This document shows, piece by piece, positions 13,753-21,469 of a stretch of 22,927 nt of DNA (its first letter is position 1; the number at the start of each line of letters is the position of its first letter). Position numbers and translations under genes: made by a program. Source of the stretch: an uncultured Muribaculaceae bacterium (lineage in GTDB: Bacteria > Bacteroidota > Bacteroidia > Bacteroidales > Muribaculaceae); NCBI GenBank assembly GCA_910583775.1, contig CAJTYD010000053.1, forward strand, positions 1 to 22,927, in the 5' to 3' direction. The notes under the pieces are model-generated. The model did not search any database and was not told the origin of the DNA. It saw nothing but the letters and a program-made list of their open reading frames with translations.

Positions 13753-14232
13753 CTATTTATCAAAAGCTTTGGTGAGTTTAACGATATCGATATCTCCTGA
13801 AATATAGATGAGTGAATACTCATTGTCTTCCGAAGTCTCGATAAGGATATCGTGTATTATGGAATCGTTCACCAGTTTGCCGGTATAGATATTGAGTTTC
13901 TCGTTGCCTTCGGTGGTGCTCAGAAGAAATTCCATGCCGAGTTTCTTGATTTTGCTCTCTATCGAACTGCGGATTAGATCGGCAGCCTTGGGAGTCTCGG
14001 CGGTGACTATCTCGAGTCCCTGGGGATTTTTGATGCAGTTTTTTATCACTTTCATTTCCGAACTCCCTTCTGCTCCAAGGTTGAGACCCAGACGCATTGC
14101 GGCGGGGGAGATGTAGACGGTGGTGATATTTTTGTTTCCGGCGAATTCGTTGAAAACGCGGTTTTGTGAAAATGCGGTGAGCGACATCAGGAACACAGTC
14201 GCGGTTACCGCCATAAGTCTGAATATTTTCAT
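13753..14232 (-). CDS. Exported DUF4252 protein
   Basis: 159 residues. A signal peptide (about 1-22, LTAFS-Q) lacks a lipobox cysteine, so the product should be soluble in the periplasm, unlike its lipoprotein neighbour. The mature part fits DUF4252: FNEFAGNKNITTVYISPAAMRL, GLEIVTAETPKAADLI, a helix IESKIKKLGMEFLL, the strand pair EKLNIYTGKLVNDSIIHDILIETSE, and YSLIYISGDIDIVKLTKAF. It starts 4 nt after the anti-sigma-like gene and ends 11 nt before the second DUF4252 gene. The two proteins may work as a pair, one anchored and one free; that is inference. Confidence 0.85.
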   Translation of the reverse strand: MKIFRLMAVTATVFLMSLTAFSQNRVFNEFAGNKNITTVYISPAAMRLGLNLGAEGSSEMKVIKNCIKNPQGLEIVTAETPKAADLIRSSIESKIKKLGMEFLLSTTEGNEKLNIYTGKLVNDSIIHDILIETSEDNEYSLIYISGDIDIVKLTKAFDK

Positions 14233-14236
14233 AATT

Positions 14237-15001
14237 TTATTTATTTAGGATATTGTTTACTTCATTTATTGAATTCTCGAGAGCCTTGTCGGTTTCGTCC
14301 ACGCGGTCGCGGGCGTATGCCATCTGTCGGCCGGCTTTCGCCAGAGCAGCCATGCCGATTCTCAGGGCCTCCATCTCTTCCTGAGAAAGTTCTTCCGTTC
14401 CGTTGCCGGAGGTTTTCATGACATTGGCTTTTCCACGGTGTCGGTCTGCGGTCTTGGCGGTTGCTCGGCCGGATGAGACCGGCGCGTTATCTGTTTTGTC
14501 GGCATTCGGCTCTAAGACCTTTGCCGTTTCGTTGCCTGTAATTTCTGTATCTGACGCGATCTGCCGGGCTGAATCCCGGGTCGTGTCTGCGATCGATGCC
14601 AGCCTGTCGGCACCGGGCAGATCGCTTTCCAGTCTTGAGGCGAGGGGAACCAGCATTATCAGGCAGGCCACCGCGGCAGCTGCGGAAATGGAAGCCGCCA
14701 GCTTCCACGCAAATGAGCGTTTAGTTTTCCGGGCCTGGTGTAGCTCCGCATTACTGGCGTAGTTGGCCGATTCTTTGCTGTCGATTGCATTCATTATGGC
14801 TTCTGCGAGTCCTGCGGGAACCTCCGTGCCTTTCAAGCCTGCATCGAGGGCATCGAAAGCAGCCTTATCGGGGCTGAATTCTTCCGGCAGATCGCTGTTC
14901 TCCCTGAAGAAGTTCGCGAGCATCTCCTCTTCAGCCGGAGTGGTCTGGCCTTCGTAGAATCTGTCGAGCAAATATCTTATATGTCTGTAATCTTTATCCA
15001 T
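14237..15001 (-). CDS. Probable anti-sigma factor, single transmembrane segment
   Basis: 254 residues. The N-terminal 95 residues are helical and charged (YRHIRYLLDRFYEGQTTPAEEEMLANFF), the sort of segment that binds a sigma factor in the cytoplasm in Bacteroidetes. One membrane helix follows at about 98-120 (KLAASISAAAAVACLIMLV). The rest is a low-complexity D/T/A-rich periplasmic stretch ending in a helical tail (EMEALRIGMAALAKAGRQMAY...). There is no zinc-binding HxxxCxxC. Assignment rests on its place 4 nt after the ECF sigma gene and on topology. The four-gene spacing (4, 4 and 11 nt) indicates one operon. Confidence 0.7.
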   Translation of the reverse strand: MDKDYRHIRYLLDRFYEGQTTPAEEEMLANFFRENSDLPEEFSPDKAAFDALDAGLKGTEVPAGLAEAIMNAIDSKESANYASNAELHQARKTKRSFAWKLAASISAAAAVACLIMLVPLASRLESDLPGADRLASIADTTRDSARQIASDTEITGNETAKVLEPNADKTDNAPVSSGRATAKTADRHRGKANVMKTSGNGTEELSQEEMEALRIGMAALAKAGRQMAYARDRVDETDKALENSINEVNNILNK

Positions 15002-15005
15002 CTCG

Positions 15006-15494
15006 TTATCCTTTATTAAAAAACGAACGTAATCTTTTTCTCCCGCGGCTCAGAATCTGTCGGGCGTTGACGGCGTTTGTGCCCAGAGCCTGAGCTATCT
15101 GGTCGGCCGAACAGCCGGAATAAGCGCTCATCTCGACGGCGCGTCGTTCTGTTTCGGAAAGGCGCCCGAGGGCATCGGTGACCTCCGTCAGTTCCACTGC
15201 TTTTTCAGTCCGGTTGCTTTCAGAAGCCTCTTCTGTGATCCCGTCTATCGGAACAAGCCTTTTGTTCCGCAGAATTTCAGTGAAACAGATATTCCTCACC
15301 GCAGAGAGACAATATGAAACAGGCGATTCAAGAACCATACCCTTGCTTACCGTTTCCCATACCCGCAACATTGCGGTCTGCACGGCATCGGAGGCATCGT
15401 CGGGCGATCCGGTGATTGCCAGAGCCGCGGCATACATTCTCGCATGGCATGGAAGGACGGCTTCGGTGAAATATTTTCTTGCGGGCGAATTCAT
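15006..15494 (-). CDS. ECF-family RNA polymerase sigma factor
   Basis: 162 residues. Sigma region 2 covers about 12-80 (YAAALAITGSPDDASDAVQTAMLRVWE, then SYCLSAVRNICFTEILRNK for -10 recognition and melting). Region 4 covers about 106-160 (ALGRLSETERRAVEMSAYSGCSADQIAQALGTNAVNARQILSRGRKRL), with the helix-turn-helix that reads the -35 element. There is no region 1 or 3, as expected for the ECF type. It heads the sigma, anti-sigma, DUF4252, DUF4252 operon. A CGTGA-CA-TCACG palindrome lies 83 nt upstream of its ATG and could take part in control. Confidence 0.9.
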   Translation of the reverse strand: MNSPARKYFTEAVLPCHARMYAAALAITGSPDDASDAVQTAMLRVWETVSKGMVLESPVSYCLSAVRNICFTEILRNKRLVPIDGITEEASESNRTEKAVELTEVTDALGRLSETERRAVEMSAYSGCSADQIAQALGTNAVNARQILSRGRKRLRSFFNKG

Positions 15495-15576
15495 TTTGCG
15501 CTTTTTTCTGTTTCCGGTTTCCGATTATCTGTTTTCTGATCGGGAACTCGGTTATAAGACAAACCACAGATATAAA

Positions 15577-15588
15577 CGTGACATCACG
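15577..15588. promoter_or_regulatory. CGTGA-N2-TCACG palindrome upstream of the sigma gene
   Basis: A perfect 5-bp inverted repeat with a 2-nt spacer in the 270-bp divergent gap between the sigma gene and porT. It is operator-like, but no regulator is identified. Confidence 0.25.
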
Positions 15589-15696
15589 GATAAAAATTTT
15601 TTAATCAATTCCCGTCATTATTATTTTTCAGAGTAAGGTTTTTAATGTAAATCGTATAAAATAATGGTATTTGCATGTCCGTTTTTTATGTAAATA

Positions 15697-15728
15697 CTTT
15701 TATATGTTTATAAAGTTGCGTAAATTTG
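15697..15728 (+). promoter_or_regulatory. Promoter of the type IX secretion operon
   Basis: TAAATTTG (15721-15728) is an exact -7 element. CTTT at 15697-15700, 20 nt upstream, is a poor TTTG. The start should be near 15732, giving a leader of about 33 nt before porT. Confidence 0.6.
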
Positions 15729-15764
15729 TTGGGACAACTTCAATAGAATCTGGAAGAATAAGTT

Positions 15765-16559
15765 ATGTCGCAGGGAACGGATTCCTTTAAAACGATTTTC
15801 TTTAAGAATAATAAATGCATAAGTAGACGCGCTGTGCCGGCTGGCGGACGGTCGCGGCTTGCTCTGTCGTTTCTCTTTGTCTTCTTGGGGATTGCGGCGG
15901 GATTCGCCAAACCGGGCGACAAGCCTCTGAACCGTCCGTATGCCGACCTGAAGAGATGGCATCTCGGATTTTCCGTGGGAATGCATTTTCAGGATCTGAA
16001 TTTTACCCATAACGGTTACGTCACTCCCGAAGGGGAGCAATGGTTTGCGGAGGTGCCCTCGTTTTCGCCGGGTGTCTGTGTGAACGTGCTCGCAGACCTG
16101 CGTCTGCATGAGCATTTCAACCTCCGGCTCTCTCCGGGAATGTATTTCGGGTCGAAAAGCGTGACGATGAGGGAAGCGGAGAGCGGCGAGACTCTCGGTC
16201 AGGATGTCAAGACCACATACGTTGTGGTTCCTCTCGACCTTAAGGTCTCGGGAATGAGATATAAGAATTCCCGTCCGTATGTTACGGTGGGCGCGATGGC
16301 GGCTTTCGACATAGGCAAGAAACGTCGCGATTATCTGCAGTTTAACTCTGCCGATGCCTATCTCACCGTCGGCCTCGGCTGCGATTTCTATCTCCCTTTC
16401 TTCAAATTGATTCCGGAGATAAAGTTCTGTTTCGGTCTGACCGATATCCTGCGTCATGACCGTCCCGACCTCGAGGATGATCCTATGACCTATAAGATAA
16501 CGCAGTCGCTCTCCAAAGTGAAATCGAATATGGTAGTACTCTCATTTTATTTTGAATGA
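15765..16559 (+). CDS. porT: PorT-family outer-membrane beta-barrel of the type IX secretion system
   Basis: 264 residues. A long basic N-region precedes a signal peptide core (LALSFLFVFLGIAAGFA, cleavage near residue 49). The mature protein begins NRPYADLKRWHLGFSVGMHFQDLNF, matching the PorT opening Y-D-x-(K)-x-x-H-F-G-F-x-L-G. Alternating strands follow, and it ends PEIKFCFGLTDIL...KSNMVVLSFYFE, the family's C-terminal strand ending in phenylalanine-glutamate. PorT is an outer-membrane protein required for type IX export in Porphyromonas. Here it is the first gene of the por/gld operon, with its stop overlapping the next start by ATGA. Confidence 0.8.
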   Translation: MSQGTDSFKTIFFKNNKCISRRAVPAGGRSRLALSFLFVFLGIAAGFAKPGDKPLNRPYADLKRWHLGFSVGMHFQDLNFTHNGYVTPEGEQWFAEVPSFSPGVCVNVLADLRLHEHFNLRLSPGMYFGSKSVTMREAESGETLGQDVKTTYVVVPLDLKVSGMRYKNSRPYVTVGAMAAFDIGKKRRDYLQFNSADAYLTVGLGCDFYLPFFKLIPEIKFCFGLTDILRHDRPDLEDDPMTYKITQSLSKVKSNMVVLSFYFE

Positions 16560-17593
16560 TTCCTTTTCTGCCCATATCGAGACCTCTGATCAGGCGCCGG
16601 AAGCTGCAGCTTCTTGCATTTCTGGTGTGTCTGGTCTTGAGCCTGGGGGAGGCGGTGGCGCAGAGCGAAATCCAGTTCACGCAATACTGGGCCGTGCCGT
16701 CATATTACAATCCTGCGGCCGCGGGGAATACCGATTACCTTCGCATACGCGGCGGCGCGCGCCTGCAGTGGGTAGGCATCGAGCATGCTCCCAAAAGCTT
16801 CATGGGAACGGTCGACCTTCCCTGGCGCATCGGCGCGCAGCGTTTCGGCGCCGGAGTCAACGTGATGCAGGAGTCGATAGGACTTTTCTCAAACCTGCTT
16901 CTCAATCTTCAGGCAAGCTATAAGATAAGGCTTGGAAACGGAACTCTCTCGGTCGGTCTTCAAGGAGGTTATTTTGATTCAAGATTCAAGGGCTCTGAGG
17001 CGGTTTTGCCTGATGACGGCGATTCCGGAACGGCGACCGAAACGCCTCCCGTCTCAGGGACGGCTGTCCCGATGCGCGACGTGAGTGGAAAGGCATTCGA
17101 TTTTTCAGCCGGCCTTTATTATTCACATAAGTATTTTTCAGTCGGCATTTCCGGGATGCATCTCTTTTCGCCGGTTGTGCGATATGGGGAAGAGGAGACG
17201 GAGTCGGAAGACGGTCGCCAGTTCGAGACAGAACTCGGAAGAGCGCTCTATTTTACCGCCGATGGCAATATTCCGCTAAAAAATACGTTATTAGAATTAC
17301 AGCCGGCGATGATGATAAAGACTGATTTCACGAGTTTTACAGCTGAAGTCACGATGCGGGCGCGCATACGCAGATTTATCTCTTTCGGTGTGGGCTACCG
17401 GCATCGCGACGCGGTCAGCGCCATGATAGGAGCGGAGTTCAGGAATTTCTTTCTCGGTTATTCCTACGACTGGCCGGTCTCTTCGATTTCGAAAGTGTCG
17501 TCGGGAAGCCATGAGGTGGTTGCCGGCTATATGATTAAGCTTGATTTCGGAAACAGGAAAAGATTTAAACATCGTTCAATTAGAATAATGTGA
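16556..17593 (+). CDS. porP: PorP/SprF-family type IX secretion outer-membrane protein
   Basis: 345 residues. A signal peptide ends near AVA-Q36. The mature start SEIQFTQYWAVPSYYNPAAAG is the PorP/SprF signature, followed by GARLQWVGI, APKSFMGTVD, FGAGVNVMQESIGLFSNLLLNLQASYKIRLG and GTLSVGLQGGYFDSRF. The C-terminal half alternates strands in the manner of a barrel and ends KLDFGNRKRFKHRS. PorP/SprF proteins sit in the outer membrane and connect with GldK/PorK or with surface cargo. The gene lies directly before gldK, as in Porphyromonas porPKLMN, and its stop overlaps or nearly abuts the gldK start. An insert rich in T, G and P near residues 145-175 is not in the usual family core. Confidence 0.9.
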   Translation: MIPFLPISRPLIRRRKLQLLAFLVCLVLSLGEAVAQSEIQFTQYWAVPSYYNPAAAGNTDYLRIRGGARLQWVGIEHAPKSFMGTVDLPWRIGAQRFGAGVNVMQESIGLFSNLLLNLQASYKIRLGNGTLSVGLQGGYFDSRFKGSEAVLPDDGDSGTATETPPVSGTAVPMRDVSGKAFDFSAGLYYSHKYFSVGISGMHLFSPVVRYGEEETESEDGRQFETELGRALYFTADGNIPLKNTLLELQPAMMIKTDFTSFTAEVTMRARIRRFISFGVGYRHRDAVSAMIGAEFRNFFLGYSYDWPVSSISKVSSGSHEVVAGYMIKLDFGNRKRFKHRSIRIM

Positions 17594-17598
17594 TTAGA

Positions 17599-19086
17599 AT
17601 GACAATAACAGACAATATAGTAGTGAAATTGCCCGGGACTCTCAAGATGGGCATCGGAGTCATGTCGGTTTTCGCCGCCATGGTGCTTATGTCATCGTGT
17701 TCGGGATTCCGGAGAACCGGGGCTACGGGAGGCGAGCTCACCGGCGTCGGTGGCGTGTCCTGGGGCGAACCTACACCACACGGGATGGTGCTTGTCGACA
17801 GAGGCTCGATAGAGATGGGGCCTTCGAAAGATGACTCGGTCGCCGGGATAAGAGCTGATTCAAAGGGCGTTTCGGTGGATGCGTTCTGGATGGACGAGAC
17901 AGAGATAACAAATTCCCAGTATAAGCAGTTTGTGTTCTGGGTGCGCGATTCGATCATTCGCGAGCGTCTTGCCGATCCTCGGTTCGGAGGCAATGAAATG
18001 TATAAGATAGAGGAGGACCGCGAGGGAAATCCTGTGAAGCCCTATCTCGACTGGTCGAAGCCTATCCCCTGGAAGAACGCCAACGAGGACGAGGCGCGTG
18101 CCATCGAAAGCCTTTATCGCACCAACGCGCTTACAGGTAAGAAGGAACTTGACCCCGAGCAGCTCAACTATCGCTACGAGACATACAACCACACTGCGGC
18201 GGCTCAGCGGAAGAACCGTCTTAATCCGGCGCGCCGCGAATATAACACGGATCTTCCGGTGCCCACGGAGCTGCCTGTGATCTCGAAGGATACTGCCTAT
18301 ATCAACGAGGAAGGCGAGATCGTACGGGAATCCTTGACGCGGCCGCTTACGGGAGATTTCGATTTTGTCAACACCTATATAGTGAACGTTTATCCCGACA
18401 CCACGGCCTGGATAAACGATTTCGACAATGCCTACAACGAGCCTTATACCCGCATGTATTTCTCGCATGCCGGATATAACGATTATCCGGTGGTGGGAGT
18501 CAGCTGGGAGCAGGCCACGGCTTTCGCCAACTGGCGCACGGATTTCCTCAAGCGCTCCTTAGGCAGGGAGGGCGTATATATCGAGCCTTATCGTCTGCCG
18601 ACGGAGGCTGAATGGGAATATGCCGCGCGTGCCGGCAACTCCGAGACTCCCTATCCCTGGGAAGATGCCGCTCCGATGGATGAGCGCGGATGCTTTTATG
18701 CCAATTTCCAGCCCCGCGACGGCGACTATACGCGCGACGGCCATGTGATAACTTCCGCCGTCGGAACCTTCAAGCCCAATGATTTCGGACTTTACGACAT
18801 GGCGGGGAATGTCTCTGAATGGACCTCGACGGCTTTCACAGAAAGCATAAACGAGCTTATTTCTTCGGTAAATCCTGAATACCGGTATGATGCCGCTAAG
18901 GAAGACCCTTACAGGATGAAGCGTAAGATCGTGAGGGGAGGCTCGTGGAAAGATTCGGCTCCAAATATCCGTTCCGACATGCGTATGTGGGAATACCAGA
19001 ATGAACAGAGATCTTATATCGGCTTCCGTTGCGTCAGGACGCAGATCGGTTTTGCGAAAGGCACCGGAAAGAAAAGAAGAAAATAG
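17599..19086 (+). CDS. gldK: GldK/PorK lipoprotein, type IX secretion ring component
   Basis: About 495 residues. A lipoprotein signal ends VLMSSC; the lipid-bearing cysteine is residue 34 counted from this ATG. The body is a formylglycine-generating-enzyme-like fold: GMVLVDRGSIEMGPSKDD, FWMDETEITNSQYKQFV, YNDYPVVGVSWEQATAFANW, YRLPTEAEWEYAARAG, FGLYDMAGNVSEWT, KIVRGGSWKDSAPNIRS and YIGFRCVR. GldK, with GldN, forms the periplasmic ring under the outer membrane in type IX secretion; it is not thought to be an active enzyme. A large insert (about 120-270) is usual for GldK. A GTG at 17590 overlapping the porP stop is an alternative start. I prefer the ATG because GTG starts are uncommon in this group. 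Confidence 0.92.
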   Translation: MTITDNIVVKLPGTLKMGIGVMSVFAAMVLMSSCSGFRRTGATGGELTGVGGVSWGEPTPHGMVLVDRGSIEMGPSKDDSVAGIRADSKGVSVDAFWMDETEITNSQYKQFVFWVRDSIIRERLADPRFGGNEMYKIEEDREGNPVKPYLDWSKPIPWKNANEDEARAIESLYRTNALTGKKELDPEQLNYRYETYNHTAAAQRKNRLNPARREYNTDLPVPTELPVISKDTAYINEEGEIVRESLTRPLTGDFDFVNTYIVNVYPDTTAWINDFDNAYNEPYTRMYFSHAGYNDYPVVGVSWEQATAFANWRTDFLKRSLGREGVYIEPYRLPTEAEWEYAARAGNSETPYPWEDAAPMDERGCFYANFQPRDGDYTRDGHVITSAVGTFKPNDFGLYDMAGNVSEWTSTAFTESINELISSVNPEYRYDAAKEDPYRMKRKIVRGGSWKDSAPNIRSDMRMWEYQNEQRSYIGFRCVRTQIGFAKGTGKKRRK

Positions 19087-19091
19087 ACAAA

Positions 19092-19844
19092 ATGGCTAAG
19101 ATACGAAAATATGCCAACGGGATAGAACGTTTCCTGAGGAGCGAGAAAGGACAGTGGTTTTTCAATTTTGCCTACTCCATAGGAGCGGCGATAGTGATCT
19201 GGGGCGCCTTGTTCAAGATTCTTCATCTGCCGGGAGGTAACCTTCTCCTCTGCATAGGCATGGGCACTGAGGTCGCGATGTTTATCCTCACTGCCTTCGA
19301 CCGACCTCCTAAGGAATATCATTGGGAAGAGGTTTTCCCGGAGCTTGATTCGAGAAACGGGGGGAAGGTAGGAGAAGGCTCGGAGCGTGTGCTCACCCGC
19401 GTGTCGGCTCCCGGAGCCGCAGCGGTTTCCTATTCGGAAGTGGAGACCGGTGTGCCTGTCCCTATGAATGTCCCTTCCGATCGTCTCAACGATCTTTCCG
19501 ACCGTCTTGCCTCTCTTGAGGAGAACACGGCCGAAGGTATGGAGAGCCTCAACCGTAACATCTCGGGCCTGAATTCAATGTACGAACTGCAGCTCAAGAG
19601 CATAGCCGGACAGCTCGATTCCATCGAACGGGTCAACAGAGGCCTTCAGGAGATCCGCGACATATATGAGAAATCTGCCGGAGGATCCGAGCGGTATTGC
19701 GAGGAGACCGAGAAGCTTGTCGAGAATATGCGTCGGTTGAATTCAATTTATGAGAATGTGATCTCGGCCATGTCGGCCAATTTCGGCGGTATGGGCGCAG
19801 CCCGCAACGATAGCGCGGGGCGCCGTGAAGCCCGGGAGGATTGA
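19092..19844 (+). CDS. gldL: GldL/PorL cytoplasmic-membrane motor protein of type IX secretion
   Basis: 251 residues from the ATG at 19092, 5 nt after gldK. The open frame extends upstream to 19029 inside gldK but that extension is spurious. Two transmembrane helices lie at about 22-42 (WFFNFAYSIGAAIVIWGALF) and 50-68, with E60 in GMGTEVAMF, the position of the membrane glutamate essential for proton coupling in GldL. The linker FKILHLPGG is characteristic. A helical cytoplasmic region then follows with SLEENTAEGMESLNRNISGL and ERYCEETEKLVENM coiled coils. GldL pentamers around GldM use the proton gradient to drive secretion and gliding. The gldM gene starts 3 nt later. Confidence 0.92.
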   Translation: MAKIRKYANGIERFLRSEKGQWFFNFAYSIGAAIVIWGALFKILHLPGGNLLLCIGMGTEVAMFILTAFDRPPKEYHWEEVFPELDSRNGGKVGEGSERVLTRVSAPGAAAVSYSEVETGVPVPMNVPSDRLNDLSDRLASLEENTAEGMESLNRNISGLNSMYELQLKSIAGQLDSIERVNRGLQEIRDIYEKSAGGSERYCEETEKLVENMRRLNSIYENVISAMSANFGGMGAARNDSAGRREARED

Positions 19845-19847
19845 TAT

Positions 19848-21419
19848 ATGGCAGGTGGAAGCAATAACGTGACGCGTATGTCGCCGAGGCAGAGGATGAT
19901 AAACCTTATGTATATCGTCCTCACGGCCATGCTTGCCCTCAATGTCTCGAGCGATGTGCTCAACGGATTCCGGCAGGTCCACAAAGGGATCGAGACCTCT
20001 AACGAGAATATGTCGCGGCGCAACGACATCCAGTTCGCCCATCTCGAGAATCTTTACCGTAAGAATCCCGCCAAGGCGCGGGGGGCGATGGAGAGCGGAC
20101 GCCGCCTTCATGAGATATATACTGCTCTTGACCTTGAAATAGAGAAATATAAGGTAGAGATCGCCAGAAAAGCTGACGGCAAGGATGGCGATTACAGAAA
20201 TCTGCGAAACCAGGATGATCTCGAGGCTGCGGCCGTGACGATGCTCAATCCTGCAACGATGAAGGGGAAGAGCCTGGAACGCGATATCGCCGCTTACCGC
20301 GATTACGTAGCCTCGCTTATATCCGATTCCGTGAAGCGCGAGGCCGTGATGAAGATGCTCGCCACTGATCCGGAAAAGAGCAACGACGGCATGATCCCCT
20401 GGGAGCAGTCGATGTTCGACAATATGCCTGCCATTGCTGCCGTGACGATGCTGACGAAGCTGCAGAACGATATGCTTCATGCGGAGTCGGAGGCGTTGAT
20501 GAATCTGATTTCGGCAGTCGACGAGGGCGATCTTCGTGTAAACGAACTGAACGCATACGTCATTCCCGAGTCTAATATAGTGATGAGGGGAGGAAAATAT
20601 CGCGCCAGAGTTGTGCTCGCGGCTGTCGATAGCACGAGTCGTCCGGCGGTATTTGTCAACGGTTCGCGTCTGCAGAGTTCCGGCGGCATTCTGGAGATGA
20701 CGGCTTCAGGATCTGGAAAGCATGATATTTCCGGCTACATAGAGGTTCCGTCGGCTGATGGCTCGGTATCGCGACAGACTTTCGCTTCCTCATATACCGT
20801 GATCGAGCCGATGGCCACGATCTCGCCGACGATGATGAATGTGCTTTATGCCGGAATCGCCAATCCTATAAGTATTTCGGTGCCTGGAGTGCCGATGTCG
20901 TCGGTGACGGCGACAATGACCGGAGGAACGCTTCAGCGCGAGGGCGACCATTGGGTGGCACGTGCCTCGAAGATAGGAGGGGATGCAGTGATTAATGTTT
21001 CGGCTAATTTCGACGGTGTCTCCCGCCAGGTGGGCTCGATGAAATTCCGCGTCAGAAAGCTGCCTGATCCAACCCCCTATCTTCCGCTAAAGGATGCTTC
21101 GGGGAATACTGTTAATTACAAGGGCACGCCCCGTAGAATCAGTAAGGGCGCACTGCTTTCGGCCGACCGTCTTGGAGCCGCACTCGATGATGACATACTC
21201 AATATCTCATACAGTGTCGTCTCTTTCTCTACCGTGTTTTTCGATCAGATGGGCAACGCCATTCCGGAGCGGTCTGACGGAGCGCGCTTTTCGGAGCGCC
21301 AGCGCGAGCAGTTCCGTAGACTGCGACCTGGAAGGAGTTTTCTGATCAACAATGTGAAGGCCAAGGGCCCCGACGGCGTGACAAGGGATATCCCTCCTCT
21401 TGAAGTGGCGATCAACTGA
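19848..21419 (+). CDS. gldM: GldM/PorM motor shaft protein of type IX secretion
   Basis: 523 residues. The N-terminus MAGGSNNVTRMSPRQRMINLMYIVLTAMLALNVSSDVLNGFR carries the family's conserved RMINLMY...LALNVS membrane helix. It is followed by a long helical periplasmic domain (about 40-225: HKGIETSNENMSRRND, NNDGMIPWEQ-like SNDGMIPWEQSMFDNMPAIAAVTML). The remainder is beta-rich, with Ig-like modules (NVLYAGIANPISISVPGVP, KLPDPTPYLPLKD) ending FLINNVKAKGPDGVTRDIPPLEVAIN. GldM dimers sit in GldL and extend across the periplasm to the GldK/GldN ring. The order L-M with a 3-nt gap suggests tight translational coupling. Confidence 0.93.
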   Translation: MAGGSNNVTRMSPRQRMINLMYIVLTAMLALNVSSDVLNGFRQVHKGIETSNENMSRRNDIQFAHLENLYRKNPAKARGAMESGRRLHEIYTALDLEIEKYKVEIARKADGKDGDYRNLRNQDDLEAAAVTMLNPATMKGKSLERDIAAYRDYVASLISDSVKREAVMKMLATDPEKSNDGMIPWEQSMFDNMPAIAAVTMLTKLQNDMLHAESEALMNLISAVDEGDLRVNELNAYVIPESNIVMRGGKYRARVVLAAVDSTSRPAVFVNGSRLQSSGGILEMTASGSGKHDISGYIEVPSADGSVSRQTFASSYTVIEPMATISPTMMNVLYAGIANPISISVPGVPMSSVTATMTGGTLQREGDHWVARASKIGGDAVINVSANFDGVSRQVGSMKFRVRKLPDPTPYLPLKDASGNTVNYKGTPRRISKGALLSADRLGAALDDDILNISYSVVSFSTVFFDQMGNAIPERSDGARFSERQREQFRRLRPGRSFLINNVKAKGPDGVTRDIPPLEVAIN

Positions 21420-21441
21420 CGGAAAGATCGTTGACTTCCTA

Positions 21442-21454
21442 TTGATTTAATCAA
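21442..21454. promoter_or_regulatory. TTGATT-T-AATCAA palindrome before gldN
   Basis: A perfect 6-bp inverted repeat in the only sizeable gap (50 nt) inside the por/gld operon. It may be an mRNA hairpin separating gldN translation, or a weak internal control site. Confidence 0.3.
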
Positions 21455-21469
21455 CTAATTATCTATGAT

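Noticed and set aside
15708..16457. Long open frame opposite porT
   Set aside because: The plus strand encodes a clear PorT with signal peptide and promoter. The opposite frame has no recognisable domain.
19029..19091. Upstream start for gldL inside gldK
   Set aside because: It overlaps the conserved end of gldK by 58 nt. The family's usual start MAKIRKY lies at 19092, 5 nt after the gldK stop.
19743..20480. Long open frame opposite gldL/gldM
   Set aside because: A by-product of codon use in gldM on the other strand, rich in H, R and I with no family features.
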